A stretch of 64,000 nucleotides of DNA from Candidatus Gastranaerophilales bacterium (lineage in GTDB: Bacteria; Cyanobacteriota; Vampirovibrionia; Gastranaerophilales; Gastranaerophilaceae): contig CALUWA010000002.1 of assembly GCA_944324365.1 (NCBI GenBank), positions 62,001 through 126,000 of the forward strand. Reading direction: 5' to 3'. Below the pieces are notes generated by a model. It had not been told where the DNA came from, ran no database searches, and saw only the letters and a list, made by a program, of their open reading frames with translations. Each line of letters starts with the position of its first letter. The first letter of the stretch is position 1. A program made the position numbers and the translations under genes. This document shows, piece after piece, positions 28,821 through 36,987 of the stretch.

Positions 28821-28828
28821 GGTATAAT
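28821..28828 (+). promoter_or_regulatory. Extended -10 promoter element
   Basis: TGGTATAAT (TGn plus TATAAT) at 28820-28828 with no good -35 box 17 bases before it, the usual pattern of an extended -10 promoter. It lies 91 bases before the ATG of the Ycf45-like gene. Confidence 0.45.
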
Positions 28829-28919
28829 ATAAGTGGAGATAGTTGAAAATTCCAGAATAAATCAGCCAATAATTATTTTGTATATATAGATATAGCAAAA
28901 TATAGAAAGGCGCAAGAAA

Positions 28920-30542
28920 ATGAGTAGTCTACAATTTCAAAATGATTTAGACCGGTTAGTCGCGGTTTTACCCGATAAAGTCAGGAAGTATGTGTCCTAT
29001 GCGCAAATGGAGGATGTGATTGAAATTGTCTTGGACATAGGGAGAACCCCCGAGGTCCGACATTCGGGCGGGCGAATAGAATACTTGGGTGAAGAAGTCG
29101 TAACGGAAGAGGATATTTCGTATATTACCCAAAGGATTCAAGATTTCACTTCGGATAATCGTTCAGGGATCCCCGGAACACTCCACAGAATAAGTGCAAT
29201 AAGAAACAGACAAGGGAAAGTTATCGGTCTTACTTGCAGAATTGGTAGAGTTGTTACGGGGACAATTGCTTGTATAAAGGATATTTGCATGATGGGGAAA
29301 AGTATTCTTTTCCTCGGACGTCCGGGAGTGGGAAAAACTACAAAATTGAGAGAAATTTCCCGTCTTGTAGCGGATGAGCTTGGCAAACGTGTTGTAGTTG
29401 TTGATACTTCAAATGAAATTGCCGGCGACGGTGATACTCCGCATCCCGCAATCGGGCATGCCAGAAGAATGCAGGTTTCGCAGCCGCAGTATCAAAAAGA
29501 TATCATGATAGAAGCTGTTGAAAACCATACTCCGGAAGTTATTGTAGTTGATGAAATCGGAACGGAAGAAGAAGCCCAGGCTGCGCGTACGATTGCTGAA
29601 CGAGGGGTTATGCTTATTGCAACGGCTCACGGTAATTCATTGGAAAGTTTAATCAAAAACCCGACATTGTCTGATTTAGTCGGCGGGGTTCAGTCCGTAA
29701 CTTTGGGCGATGATGAGGCAAGGCGCAGATCTTCCCAAAAAACTGTTTTGGAAAGAGAAAAACAGCCTACTTTTGATATCGTAATAGAAATTTTGGACAG
29801 AAACACTTTGGCAGTATATAAAGATACAGCAGAAGCCGTTGATTATATATTAAGAGGATGGCCTATAAGACCTGAAATTAGAAAAGTTGACAAAACTTAT
29901 GTTGAAGAAGCAAAACCAAAACAAGAGGCTAAGCCGGAACCTTCTATCACTGAACAAATCAATGCACTGGAGCAAAAGATAAATCCTTCTGACAGCTTAA
30001 AATATTCATTCTCCAGACAAAAGTATGTTGAAGATGTCAAAAACTTTAAAAAGATATATTTATATGCCGTGTCAAGGACTATAGTAGAAAAAGTTATAGA
30101 GCGGCTTGATTTGAATGCTGAAATTACGAGAAATTTGGATGAGGCAGATATTGTAATTGCGCATAAAAACTTTGCAAAAGGCGGAGCTAAAATTTTAAGT
30201 ACTGCAAACGATTACAGACTACAAATATTCTTTGTAAAAACAAATTCGATGGCGCAAATTCAGAAAGTTCTAAAAGATGCCCTTCAAATCACAGAAGCTT
30301 CAGAAACTCTGCAAGGTTATTACGATGATGCAGAAAGAGCTCTGGACGAGGCAAAAGCGGCAATAAATAAAATACTTGCGGGAGCGGAACATATAGAACT
30401 TCAGCCGCAAAATCAGCATATAAGAAAATTGCAGCATGAACTTGTTGAACAGCATAACCTGACCAGTAAAAGCGTTGGGGAAGGCGAGAACAGGCACTTA
30501 AAGATTGTTGGCGGGCAGGATTTTAATAAAAAAATAAGCTAA
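28920..30542 (+). CDS. Ycf45-like AAA ATPase with C-terminal R3H domain
   Basis: 540 residues. The ATPase domain has Walker A GRPGVGKT at 133-140 with TKLREISR next to it, then VVVVDTSNEIAGDGD, Walker B VIVVDEIGTEEEAQAARTIA near 203-222 and IATAHGN. This is the SpoIIIAA/Ycf45 family. The C-terminal end QHIRKLQHELVEQHNLTSKS, about residues 500-535, fits an R3H nucleic-acid binding domain. The combination is a hallmark of cyanobacteria and plastids and supports a cyanobacteria-related host. RNA or single-strand DNA binding is likely; the cellular role is not established. A GAAAGG site precedes the ATG. Confidence 0.88.
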   Translation: MSSLQFQNDLDRLVAVLPDKVRKYVSYAQMEDVIEIVLDIGRTPEVRHSGGRIEYLGEEVVTEEDISYITQRIQDFTSDNRSGIPGTLHRISAIRNRQGKVIGLTCRIGRVVTGTIACIKDICMMGKSILFLGRPGVGKTTKLREISRLVADELGKRVVVVDTSNEIAGDGDTPHPAIGHARRMQVSQPQYQKDIMIEAVENHTPEVIVVDEIGTEEEAQAARTIAERGVMLIATAHGNSLESLIKNPTLSDLVGGVQSVTLGDDEARRRSSQKTVLEREKQPTFDIVIEILDRNTLAVYKDTAEAVDYILRGWPIRPEIRKVDKTYVEEAKPKQEAKPEPSITEQINALEQKINPSDSLKYSFSRQKYVEDVKNFKKIYLYAVSRTIVEKVIERLDLNAEITRNLDEADIVIAHKNFAKGGAKILSTANDYRLQIFFVKTNSMAQIQKVLKDALQITEASETLQGYYDDAERALDEAKAAINKILAGAEHIELQPQNQHIRKLQHELVEQHNLTSKSVGEGENRHLKIVGGQDFNKKIS

Positions 30543-30732
30543 TAGTAAAATTATTTTATTGTCATGTTATATACTACCCCGTTTTTCAGTCAAGCAATAA
30601 ATGCTATAAAATCCTCTGTGCAATTGAGTTTTAATCAATTGTAAACAAATGTAAAGAGTATATATCAAAAAAGGCAATTATTTAAAACGTATATACTTTA
30701 TATATACAAGAGAGTATAAAAGAGGTCGATAT

Positions 30733-31596
30733 ATGACGAATAACAGGATAACAAACCAACCAAGACAATTAAGCCGCCCAATGTCACGGCAGGCATTTCG
30801 CCCGGGACAATGGAACGGTTTTTCGTCAGGTGGTATACATAAGACATATATCCAAAACAATTTTTACGGTGCACAGACCTCTTACAGAGGGTGGGGAGAT
30901 GCATGGGCATCTTTTCCTCCGCCGCAAATGGAACAGCCTAAAATGAGCTGGCTTGGCTGGCTGGGATTAGGTACCGGCTTATTAGGCGGAATTTTGAATC
31001 TGTTTGGAGTCGGTAATAAGAAAACAGAACAAGGTGCAGAAGCTCAACCACAACCGCAGCCGCAGCCGCAGAATAATTCACAATTGAGTCAGGCACTTGA
31101 GCAGATAAATGACTTAAAGGATGAAATTGCCGGTCTTAAACAGCAGCTGTCAGCAGCACAGGCAAAACCGGCAGAAACGCCAGCTGTTGCAGCAGCTCCA
31201 ACTCCGACAGAAACAGAAGAACCTAAAGAGGCAACACCTGATACCTTTGATTGGAGCACAGGCTTTGATTCAAATTGCCGGGATGTTGATGCTAATGGTA
31301 ACGACAAAACAAAACCTATTAGCGGCAAAGTCACAGTTACCCAAGGGGAAGCTAATAAGGCTCCGAAAGAATTTACGATTAAAACTGCAGCTGGTAATAC
31401 ATATACATTCCAAAAGATACAATCAAGCAATTCTGACGATGTCAAATATAAATGTATCAGTTGTAAAACCAAAAGCGGTGCAACAACAGAGTTTACTAAA
31501 GGTAATATATACAAGTGCGAAATGGAAAACGGCAAGCCGGTACTTAGACAACACGAAGGTGATGCCGGAAGCGGTAAGAGAGTCGGTGAAGAATAA
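30733..31596 (+). CDS. Hypothetical protein with membrane helix and coiled coil
   Basis: 287 residues, not recognised. Order: a Gln/Arg/Gly-rich N-terminus with aromatic residues (about 1-70); a Gly-rich hydrophobic stretch WLGWLGLGTGLLGGILNLFG at about 77-96; a PQPQPQPQ spacer; a heptad-like helix around 120-145 (LEQINDLKDEIAGLKQQLSA); an Ala/Pro/Thr-rich linker; and a C-terminal domain of about 110 residues holding KCISCKTK. GAGGT lies six bases before the ATG. It is followed by a terminator. No signal peptide; perhaps anchored to a membrane with the C-terminal domain as the functional part. Confidence 0.55.
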   Translation: MTNNRITNQPRQLSRPMSRQAFRPGQWNGFSSGGIHKTYIQNNFYGAQTSYRGWGDAWASFPPPQMEQPKMSWLGWLGLGTGLLGGILNLFGVGNKKTEQGAEAQPQPQPQPQNNSQLSQALEQINDLKDEIAGLKQQLSAAQAKPAETPAVAAAPTPTETEEPKEATPDTFDWSTGFDSNCRDVDANGNDKTKPISGKVTVTQGEANKAPKEFTIKTAAGNTYTFQKIQSSNSDDVKYKCISCKTKSGATTEFTKGNIYKCEMENGKPVLRQHEGDAGSGKRVGEE

Positions 31597-31602
31597 TAAC
31601 TT

Positions 31603-31633
31603 AAAAAGCAAACCTTTAAAGGTTTGCTTTTTA
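31603..31633. terminator. Bidirectional terminator after 30733 gene
   Basis: Inverted repeat AAAAAGCAAACC TTT AAA GGTTTGCTTTTT with a short loop. It covers the stop region of the convergent gene at 31631, so both genes end within it. Confidence 0.85.
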
Positions 31634-32617
31634 GTTTGCGGTAATTCCGTTTTCTCCGAAAATAAAAACATTCAAAATGTTTTCTTTTTGCCTGATAGGT
31701 TTGTATAAATCTTTTACTAAAATATTCTGGGTTTGGATACAGTTAAAATTTTTACTTTTTAAATATTCGCCGAATTTATCCGAATTTTTGGAGTATTTTT
31801 TTTGTTTAACAAATGCGTAAAATAATGTTTTCCGTGAAGCTATTTCATTCATTGCAAACGAAAGAATTTCGTCATATGAGATATCATAGCCGTTATTTGT
31901 TGTTAAATCCAGAATGAAGTTTCTATTGTCGCTAGTCATTATTGAAAGGTATGCAATAATTCTTTTATGCAGCGGCTCTTCCATAACATATCGGTTTTTG
32001 TAGAAATTAGTTATCCCTTCAAAGAACGGTTCTTTAAATTCGGTTTTTATTCTGGTCAAAGAAGGTTTATACAGGGAATTTAGTTCGCCGTTATACAGGT
32101 CGCTGACTTTTTTGGCATCTGTATTTTGACAGACTCTGAAATGTGCCGGCGGAATATCCTCATATCGGAAGTTCTCTATTTTCCATAAATTCTCGGAAGA
32201 ACAGTGTCTGAAACCGCATTGGTTTAAGAATAATCCGAATAATTCTTCGTGAGATTCGTCAATTGTCACCGAGAAAGATGTAGCACCTTTGGCGCCGTAT
32301 CTTGCGACGACAAAATCTACTAACTGTTTTCCGACATCGTATAGATTATTCTTGAATATAAGGCGGGTAATATTGATTTTATAAGGGTTTCCCATTGTCG
32401 GCAGAATAGTAATCATCCCCAGAATTTCGTCTTTTTCAAGCAAAATATAAGATTCCGGTAAGAATTTGTATTTTAAAGGAAAAAGCGTATGAACAGTCCT
32501 TACAGCTTCATTTCTCAACTCTTTGGAAAATCTGTCGCTGTCATCGCTGCCTAAGTATTCTGCCATCTTTCTGATTTTCGGAATATCAAAACAATTAAGC
32601 TGCTTAATCCTTATCAT
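31631..32617 (-). CDS. GNAT-like acetyltransferase-fold protein
   Basis: 328 residues, no signal peptide. The first half has the look of a GNAT fold: a start MIRIKQLNCFDIPKIRKMA, a central strand YILLEKDEILGMITILPT with a beta-bulge, and a helix before LFLNQCGFRHCS, the usual final strand. The second half (about 170-328) repeats a similar pattern (VCQNTDAKKVSDLYNGELNS, and RIIAYLSIM) and may be a second, degenerate GNAT domain. The acetyl-CoA binding loop (R/Q-x-x-G-x-G/A) is not clear in either half, so activity is uncertain. Substrate unknown. Confidence 0.5.
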   Translation of the reverse strand: MIRIKQLNCFDIPKIRKMAEYLGSDDSDRFSKELRNEAVRTVHTLFPLKYKFLPESYILLEKDEILGMITILPTMGNPYKINITRLIFKNNLYDVGKQLVDFVVARYGAKGATSFSVTIDESHEELFGLFLNQCGFRHCSSENLWKIENFRYEDIPPAHFRVCQNTDAKKVSDLYNGELNSLYKPSLTRIKTEFKEPFFEGITNFYKNRYVMEEPLHKRIIAYLSIMTSDNRNFILDLTTNNGYDISYDEILSFAMNEIASRKTLFYAFVKQKKYSKNSDKFGEYLKSKNFNCIQTQNILVKDLYKPIRQKENILNVFIFGENGITAN

Positions 32618-32734
32618 ATTTATATTATAAAAGTATTTTTATTAATCCGCAAGGGGAATTTTACATTTTGCAAAAGATAAAGTTTGGTATATTAACTTAA
32701 CAAGAATAAAACTTTATGCTAAAATCTATATGTT

Positions 32735-33715
32735 ATGAGAACGGCTTTTATTGAAAAAGGGAAAATTGTTGTAAAAAATGTCCCGGATATTACACTTGAA
32801 GATAGAGAAGGTGCTGTTGTAAAGGTTTTAGGCTGCGGTCTGTGCGGCTCAGATATTGTTAAGCTCAGAGAGCATATTTCACCTGACGGAACAGTTTTAG
32901 GGCATGAAATTGTAGCCGAAATTGTCGATATAAAATCCGGCACAAATTTTAAAGTTGGCGACAGAATAATAACTTCGCATCATATTCCTTGCGGCAAGTG
33001 CAAATACTGTTTAAACGGCAATGTTTCCATGTGTCCTCATTTTAAGGGTACAAATATTCGTCCCGGCGGTTTTAGCGAATTGGTTTATGTTTCGGAAGAG
33101 CATTTGCAAAACGTCGCATATCTTATTCCGGAAAACTTAACGGAAATAGAAGCTTCTTTTTATGAACCTTTGGGGTGTTGTGTACGGGCCGTAAAAAGGG
33201 CGAATTTAAGAAAAGATTCTACAGTTTTGGTTATAGGGCTTGGCTCAATCGGAATTCTTATGGCACAGGCTCTGAATGCTTTTGGGATGGATGTAATAGG
33301 ATGTGACTTAATTCCCGAAAGAATAAGTTTTCTTAAAAATCTCGGTATTGATGCTTTTCATGTTAAGGATTTGCCAGAAAGGCTTGAAGCTGATGCAATA
33401 TTTATGACATCCGGCTCCGATAAAGCGATTGATACTGCGCTAAAATCAGTCAGAAACGGCGGAACAATTCTTGTTTTTGCAAGTACTCCGCAAAATTTCG
33501 GGTACCCGAATAACGAAATATATTACAGAGAACTTACGGTTCTGGGCAGTTATTCACCTTCTCCGACGGATTTAAAAGACTCGTTGGAGCTTCTAAAAGA
33601 AGGCAAAGTTAACGTAAAAGGAATTTCAACCCAGTATAGATTTGATGATATTCAAAAAGCTTTTGATGATACTGTGGCCAACAGAATTATGAAAGCTTAC
33701 ATAACAATAAATTAA
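32735..33715 (+). CDS. Zinc-binding alcohol dehydrogenase-like oxidoreductase
   Basis: 326 residues, medium-chain dehydrogenase family. Catalytic zinc ligands: C38 in GCGLCGSD, the GHE pair in VLGHEIVAEI, and a later Glu. Structural zinc lobe: PCGKCKYCLNGNVSMC (about 88-103). The nucleotide-binding GxGxxG is LVIGLGSIGILMAQAL near 168-183. The sequence is like sorbitol, threonine or related dehydrogenases, but slightly short. The start ATG 32735 has only weak upstream purines. It is 14 bases upstream of a second dehydrogenase, so the pair is probably cotranscribed, perhaps acting on sequential polyol steps. Confidence 0.85.
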   Translation: MRTAFIEKGKIVVKNVPDITLEDREGAVVKVLGCGLCGSDIVKLREHISPDGTVLGHEIVAEIVDIKSGTNFKVGDRIITSHHIPCGKCKYCLNGNVSMCPHFKGTNIRPGGFSELVYVSEEHLQNVAYLIPENLTEIEASFYEPLGCCVRAVKRANLRKDSTVLVIGLGSIGILMAQALNAFGMDVIGCDLIPERISFLKNLGIDAFHVKDLPERLEADAIFMTSGSDKAIDTALKSVRNGGTILVFASTPQNFGYPNNEIYYRELTVLGSYSPSPTDLKDSLELLKEGKVNVKGISTQYRFDDIQKAFDDTVANRIMKAYITIN

Positions 33716-33729
33716 AAGGGATAGGTTTT

Positions 33730-34767
33730 ATGCGTGCAATTCAATATTACGGTCCACAGAATATAAAGCTTGAAAATGTGATGGTCAAGCCGCCTCAAGA
33801 CGGCGAGATTGTTGTAAAAGTGATGTCAGCTTTGACATGCGGAACTGATGTAAAAACCTTTCGCCGCGGGCATCCGGTATTGATTAAGAATATCCCGTCA
33901 GGTTTCGGGCATGAGTTTGCGGGTATTGTGGATAAAGTCGGCCGCGGCGTCACTAATGTAAAGGTTGGTGACAGAGTTGTTGCGGCAAATTCGGCACCGT
34001 GCGGAAAATGTTTCTATTGCAGACGTGAAGAATATAACCTGTGCGAAAACCTTGATTTGCTTAACGGAGCTTACGCGGAATATATTACAGTTCCTGCAAG
34101 AATTGTCGAAAAGAACACAATTATTATTCCAAATTCTTTGAGTTTTGATAAGGCTGCGTTTTGTGAACCGCTTGCGAATGTTGTTCACGGAGTTGAGAGA
34201 ACCGGAATAAAAGAAGGCGATACTGTTGGAATTATAGGTATCGGGCCTATAGGGCTTATGTTTGCGCGGCTTGCGAAGTTGAAAGGCGCAAGAGTAATTG
34301 TCGGCGGCAGAAATCCTTTAAAGCTTAAAATGGCGGATGAATTTGCGCACGCTGATGAGATTGTGGATTTAACAAAATACCCAAATCCGGAAAAAATATT
34401 CAAATCGTTTACGGAAGAGGGTAAAGGGCTTGATGTTGCAGTTGAATGTGTCGGGCTTCCTGAAATTTGGGAAAGAATATTTTCCTGCGTCAGACCCGGC
34501 GGCACTGTGCACTTCTTTGGAGGCTGCAAGTCGGGTTCAACAGTAACTTTTGATACCACAAAAATGCATTACGGCGATATTCGTCTTATGAGTGTGTTCC
34601 ATCATACTCCAAAGTACTTTAGAATGGCGCTTGATTATATCGCTTCGGGAAATGTTGAGGTTGAAAAGCTGATTACTGACACAATCGGCCTGGAAGATAT
34701 TGAATATGCGATGACTCAGCATATTGAAGGCAAAGCTATTAAATTCCTCGTAAAGCCGTGGAAATAG
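33730..34767 (+). CDS. Zinc-dependent alcohol dehydrogenase (sorbitol/threonine dehydrogenase-like)
   Basis: 345 residues. Catalytic zinc: C38 in [23 protein letters not shown]; structural zinc: [17 protein letters not shown] near 92-108; Rossmann motif [18 protein letters not shown] near 168-185. The order and length are normal for the family. The TCGTDVK start of the zinc loop is close to L-iditol/sorbitol and threonine dehydrogenases; which substrate is used cannot be decided. AAAGGGATAGG lies upstream of the ATG. Its product shares about a third of its residues with the upstream gene by eye, so the pair may have arisen by duplication. Confidence 0.88.
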   Translation: MRAIQYYGPQNIKLENVMVKPPQDGEIVVKVMSALTCGTDVKTFRRGHPVLIKNIPSGFGHEFAGIVDKVGRGVTNVKVGDRVVAANSAPCGKCFYCRREEYNLCENLDLLNGAYAEYITVPARIVEKNTIIIPNSLSFDKAAFCEPLANVVHGVERTGIKEGDTVGIIGIGPIGLMFARLAKLKGARVIVGGRNPLKLKMADEFAHADEIVDLTKYPNPEKIFKSFTEEGKGLDVAVECVGLPEIWERIFSCVRPGGTVHFFGGCKSGSTVTFDTTKMHYGDIRLMSVFHHTPKYFRMALDYIASGNVEVEKLITDTIGLEDIEYAMTQHIEGKAIKFLVKPWK

Positions 34768-34868
34768 TTTTTTAACATTTGTAACAAAGTTGTTTTTAAA
34801 ATTAAAGATTTCCGTTGCGAATTCCGATTATAAATTTGTAATCAGAAGTTTGCAAGGAGATTTCATAT
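34768..34868. other. Leader of the 51-residue gene with AT-rich inverted repeat
   Basis: GATTATAAATTTGTAATC at 34828-34845 is a perfect or near-perfect palindrome before the AAGGAG of the small gene at 34869. It could be an operator or part of the 5' leader. Nothing else notable. Confidence 0.35.
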
Positions 34869-35024
34869 ATGCTTAAAAAGATTTCATCCCCATCGTCAAA
34901 TAAATGTGACAGTGTGGAATTTATATTAAGAGGAGCGAGAAAACGCCGTTCTATGGCGATTATGGCTGCAAGGAATATTTCTTCCGATGCAGGAATTCAA
35001 ACCAGATTCGCAGTGGTTAAATAA
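34869..35024 (+). CDS. Small basic hypothetical protein, 51 residues
   Basis: AAGGAG lies nine bases before the ATG, and a good terminator follows 30 bases after the stop, so the small gene looks real. The product is basic in the middle (RGARKRRSMAIMAARN) with a short hydrophobic-basic segment, and has one cysteine. No signal peptide. Not recognised. The basic centre could bind nucleic acid or a membrane surface; both are guesses. It is not part of the repeat island that begins after the terminator. Confidence 0.5.
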   Translation: MLKKISSPSSNKCDSVEFILRGARKRRSMAIMAARNISSDAGIQTRFAVVK

Positions 35025-35054
35025 ATTCTGCGAAATGTTTAAGAAAAGAGAGCT

Positions 35055-35085
35055 TAAAAAACAGACCCGATAAGGGTCTGTTTTT
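35055..35085 (+). terminator. Terminator T1 before repeat island 3
   Basis: AACAGACCC GATAA GGGTCTGTTTTT: seven to nine-base stem and T run. The 30-base core is identical to the terminator at 36642-36673, which lies after the prepilin. Confidence 0.88.
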
Positions 35086-35112
35086 ATTTACGCATCATTA
35101 GTTGTATTTATT

Positions 35113-35238
35113 GTTCATTTTCTCTTTTTGATTGCGAAGTAAAAAGCGGATTGTGAGCGTAGAGTGAAGAGCGTTGCCGTAGGGCAATGCTCTGAAACTC
35201 GTAATACGCGAACAACCAAGCAGAGAAAAGAAGTGAAC
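35113..35238 (+). repeat. GTTCA/TGAAC hairpin element, long form, copy 3
   Basis: Same ends and same internal 76-base insert as the copy at 14717-14839; about a dozen differences over 120 bases. The outer parts match the short form at 21913-21960 in reverse complement. Confidence 0.85.
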
Positions 35239-35307
35239 ATAAATGGAACCTTTGTGTATCAAAAAAGGTACCGATAACATGGGTTATGTAAGGGGGCTTT
35301 GCCCCCC

Positions 35308-35336
35308 TTGCAAAATTTGTGAACATCGTTTATACT
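35308..35336 (+). promoter_or_regulatory. Sigma-70-type promoter before G10 frame
   Basis: TTGCAA at 35308-35313 and TATACT at 35331-35336, spacer exactly 17 bases. It is followed by AAAGGAGG at 35343-35350 and an ATG at 35359, giving a compact complete start signal. Confidence 0.7.
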
Positions 35337-35358
35337 AAGGAAAAAGGAGGATATAAAC

Positions 35359-35412
35359 ATGCAAAAGTCAAGTATAGCGCGGAAATACCGGGGGGGGGGT
35401 ATCTACATCTAA
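35359..35412 (+). other. 17-codon open frame ending after the G10 tract
   Basis: ATG with AAAGGAGG eight bases before it. Reads MQKSSIARKYRGGGIYI then stop. The first eleven codons (ending IARKYR) are reminiscent of the start of clamp-loader DnaX proteins, so the segment might be a captured 5' end of such a gene. If the tract were nine G the frame would continue to 36640 through the prepilin. As it stands it encodes only 17 residues. Confidence 0.5.
35390..35399 (+). repeat. G10 homopolymer tract
   Basis: Ten G in a row, the longest such run seen here and out of keeping with the AT-rich surroundings. It lies ten codons inside a frame with promoter and ribosome binding site. Such tracts are the classical substrate for slipped-strand phase variation but are also common sites of sequencing error. 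Confidence 0.75.
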
Positions 35413-35428
35413 GTCAGGACAAGGGTTT

Positions 35429-36640
35429 TTGCCCATTTGTCATTGCGGCGGTTCTGGTGTTTTAAGGGATTTAGTCCGAAATATTTATAAAGCAGTCATT
35501 CAGAGGTGCGAAGCCCGAGTGCCTGAGGCACATCAACATGACGCTGCGCTGTGTGTAATGCGACAATCAATCCAGGGAATAAGATCGCGGACAAACCTTT
35601 GGTTTTCCGCGATGACATGTGGCTGGTGGAATGTGTCAAAATATGTCATCGCGCACTTGTTGCGCGATCTATGGATTGCTTCGTCGCAAGCTCCTCGCAA
35701 TGACGGAAAACGTCATTCTGAGGGCATAGCCCGAAGAATCTCTTTAAATAAGAGATCCTTCGCTGTCGCTCAGCTCTGCATACAGGCTCACTCGTCCTCA
35801 CTTCGTTGCGGCGGTTCGCTTTGTAAGGATGACAAAGTATATGGCAATGACGGGAAAAAGAGATTCTTCGGATTTCATCCTCAGAATGACATAGAAAAGA
35901 AAGCAGCATTCACGCTTGCGGAAGTGCTTATAACTTTAGGCATAATTGGTGTTGTTGCGGCAATGACGCTTCCGACACTGATTGAAAATAATCGCAAAGT
36001 CGAATTGACATCAAGGGCAAAGAAAGCTTATTCAGAGATTTTACAGGCAGTTAAGATGTATGAGGCGCAGAATGAAACTCCGGGAAATATTCAGGCATTG
36101 TTTGAGGCAAAAAACGGTACTGCTGATAACAGGCAGTTAGCGGAAGATTTTTCAAAATATTTTAACAATCCGAAGGTATGCAAAAATAGGACTGATAATG
36201 GCTGTGGTTCATATTTTTATTCGATAAAATATTCTAAACCGAAAGCTAATTCGGAAGGTACTCTTATTGATAATTCAAATAACAGTCCAAAAATAATCTT
36301 GCCGGATGAAACTGTTCTGGGTGTCAGCCAAAATGCAAAATGTAATGAATATAAGACCGGGCAGTCCACAGATGAATACGGGCGCCCGAAATATGATGCA
36401 GATGGTAATCCTGTTATGACAAGTTGGTATACGGCTTGTGCGTATATTGTTTTTGATACAAACGGTCCGAAAAGACCAAATACATTCGGACTTGATGCTT
36501 TTCGTTTAAAAGTATCTCCGGAAAAAGTTTGGATAGATGCCAGTGATACTTTTATGGGTGCAGCAAGTTTGTCAAGCCTGTTGACCAACGGGGAGTTGAT
36601 ATTCACCGACTATACTGTTGGCGGAAGTTTAGATTTCTAA
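35429..36640 (+). CDS. Prepilin-like protein fused in frame to repeat DNA (prepilin copy 2)
   Basis: The believable protein starts with EKKAAFTLAEVLITLG (F161 of the open frame, base 35909), a class III leader junction and pilin helix, followed by about 230 residues rich in Asn, Lys and Asp with cysteines in KVCKNRTDNGCGSYF. The frame upstream is open for 160 residues but is translated repeat DNA; the TTG at 35429 has no good site. No ATG lies near the leader, and the ATG in the junction AATGACATAG meets a stop two codons later. The frame is open back to 35378, just before the G10 tract. The body is not closely alike prepilin copies 1 and 3 outside the leader. Ends in front of terminator T2. 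Confidence 0.65.
   Translation: MPICHCGGSGVLRDLVRNIYKAVIQRCEARVPEAHQHDAALCVMRQSIQGIRSRTNLWFSAMTCGWWNVSKYVIAHLLRDLWIASSQAPRNDGKRHSEGIARRISLNKRSFAVAQLCIQAHSSSLRCGGSLCKDDKVYGNDGKKRFFGFHPQNDIEKKAAFTLAEVLITLGIIGVVAAMTLPTLIENNRKVELTSRAKKAYSEILQAVKMYEAQNETPGNIQALFEAKNGTADNRQLAEDFSKYFNNPKVCKNRTDNGCGSYFYSIKYSKPKANSEGTLIDNSNNSPKIILPDETVLGVSQNAKCNEYKTGQSTDEYGRPKYDADGNPVMTSWYTACAYIVFDTNGPKRPNTFGLDAFRLKVSPEKVWIDASDTFMGAASLSSLLTNGELIFTDYTVGGSLDF
35566..35682 (+). repeat. 118-base module bounded by GAAGCAATCCA, copy 2
   Basis: Matches 15077-15195 and 59979-60096 nearly throughout; the left end is slightly degenerate (CAATCAATCCA). It is read in a different frame from copies 1 and 3. Confidence 0.88.
35711..35833 (+). 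repeat. CGTCATTCTGAG module, copy 2
   Basis: Near-identical to 15271-15393. It is followed by about 55 more bases that end CCTCAGAATGACA, an inverted copy of the module start, before the prepilin leader. Confidence 0.85.
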
Positions 36641-36641
36641 T

Positions 36642-36673
36642 AAAAAACAGACCCGATAAGGGTCTGTTTTTTT
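36642..36673 (+). terminator. Terminator T2 after prepilin copy 2
   Basis: AACAGACCC GATAA GGGTCTGTTTTTTT, with the same core as T1 at 35055. It starts just behind the prepilin stop and also precedes the end of convergent rpmA. Confidence 0.88.
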
Positions 36674-36699
36674 GTGTATTTAGTCTTTAACTAAAATTG

Positions 36700-36954
36700 T
36701 TATACCGCGTAAACGCTGACTTGTTTACGATCACGTCTGTGAGGTTCAAATTTAACCTGTCCGTCGATAATAGCATATAATGTATCATCAGAACCGATAC
36801 CTACGTTATTTCCCGGATGGATTTTAGTTCCTCTCTGGCGAACAAGAATATTGCCGGCTTTAACGATTTCGCCGCTGAATCTTTTTACGCCTAAACGTTT
36901 AGCTTCGGAGTCACGACCGTTACGGGTAGATCCCATACCTTTCTTATGTGCCAT
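36700..36954 (-). CDS. rpmA: 50S ribosomal protein L27
   Basis: 84 residues. [20 protein letters not shown] and [20 protein letters not shown] are the standard N-terminus and core; the protein begins directly with AHKKG, so there is no N-terminal processing extension as in Firmicutes. AAGGAG precedes the ATG. It lies 33 bases downstream of rplU, the normal order. Confidence 0.97.
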   Translation of the reverse strand: MAHKKGMGSTRNGRDSEAKRLGVKRFSGEIVKAGNILVRQRGTKIHPGNNVGIGSDDTLYAIIDGQVKFEPHRRDRKQVSVYAV

Positions 36955-36987
36955 TTTTATTTCTCCTTGTTAATTAGTTTCTGTAAC

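Larger units (their letters stand above)
28513..28919. other. Divergent control region with ACTTTTG half-sites
   Basis: 407 bases without a gene between divergent units. It is AT-rich. Three copies of ACTTTTG (28737-28743 plus, 28752-28758 as CAAAAGT, 28779-28785 plus) lie 40-90 bases before a TATAAT at 28823-28828. The first two form an inverted repeat with an eight-base spacer. See the separate promoter and operator entries. Confidence 0.5.
35086..35428. repeat. Repeat island 3, upstream part
   Basis: About 340 bases: the long hairpin element at 35113-35238, then a segment ACCGATAACATGGGTTATGT related to 21880-21900 in reverse, a GGGGGC-TTT-GCCCCC hairpin at 35292-35306, a promoter at 35308-35336, a short open frame at 35359, and the G10 tract. 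No transposase. Confidence 0.7.

Noticed and set aside
31048-31075. PQPQPQPQ repeat in the 30733 gene as a phase-variable tract
   Set aside because: The coding repeat is short, in hexanucleotide units that do not shift the frame when gained or lost.
35646-35909. 87-residue minus-strand frame in repeat island 3
   Set aside because: Translated repeat modules that end at the prepilin leader; no start signals.
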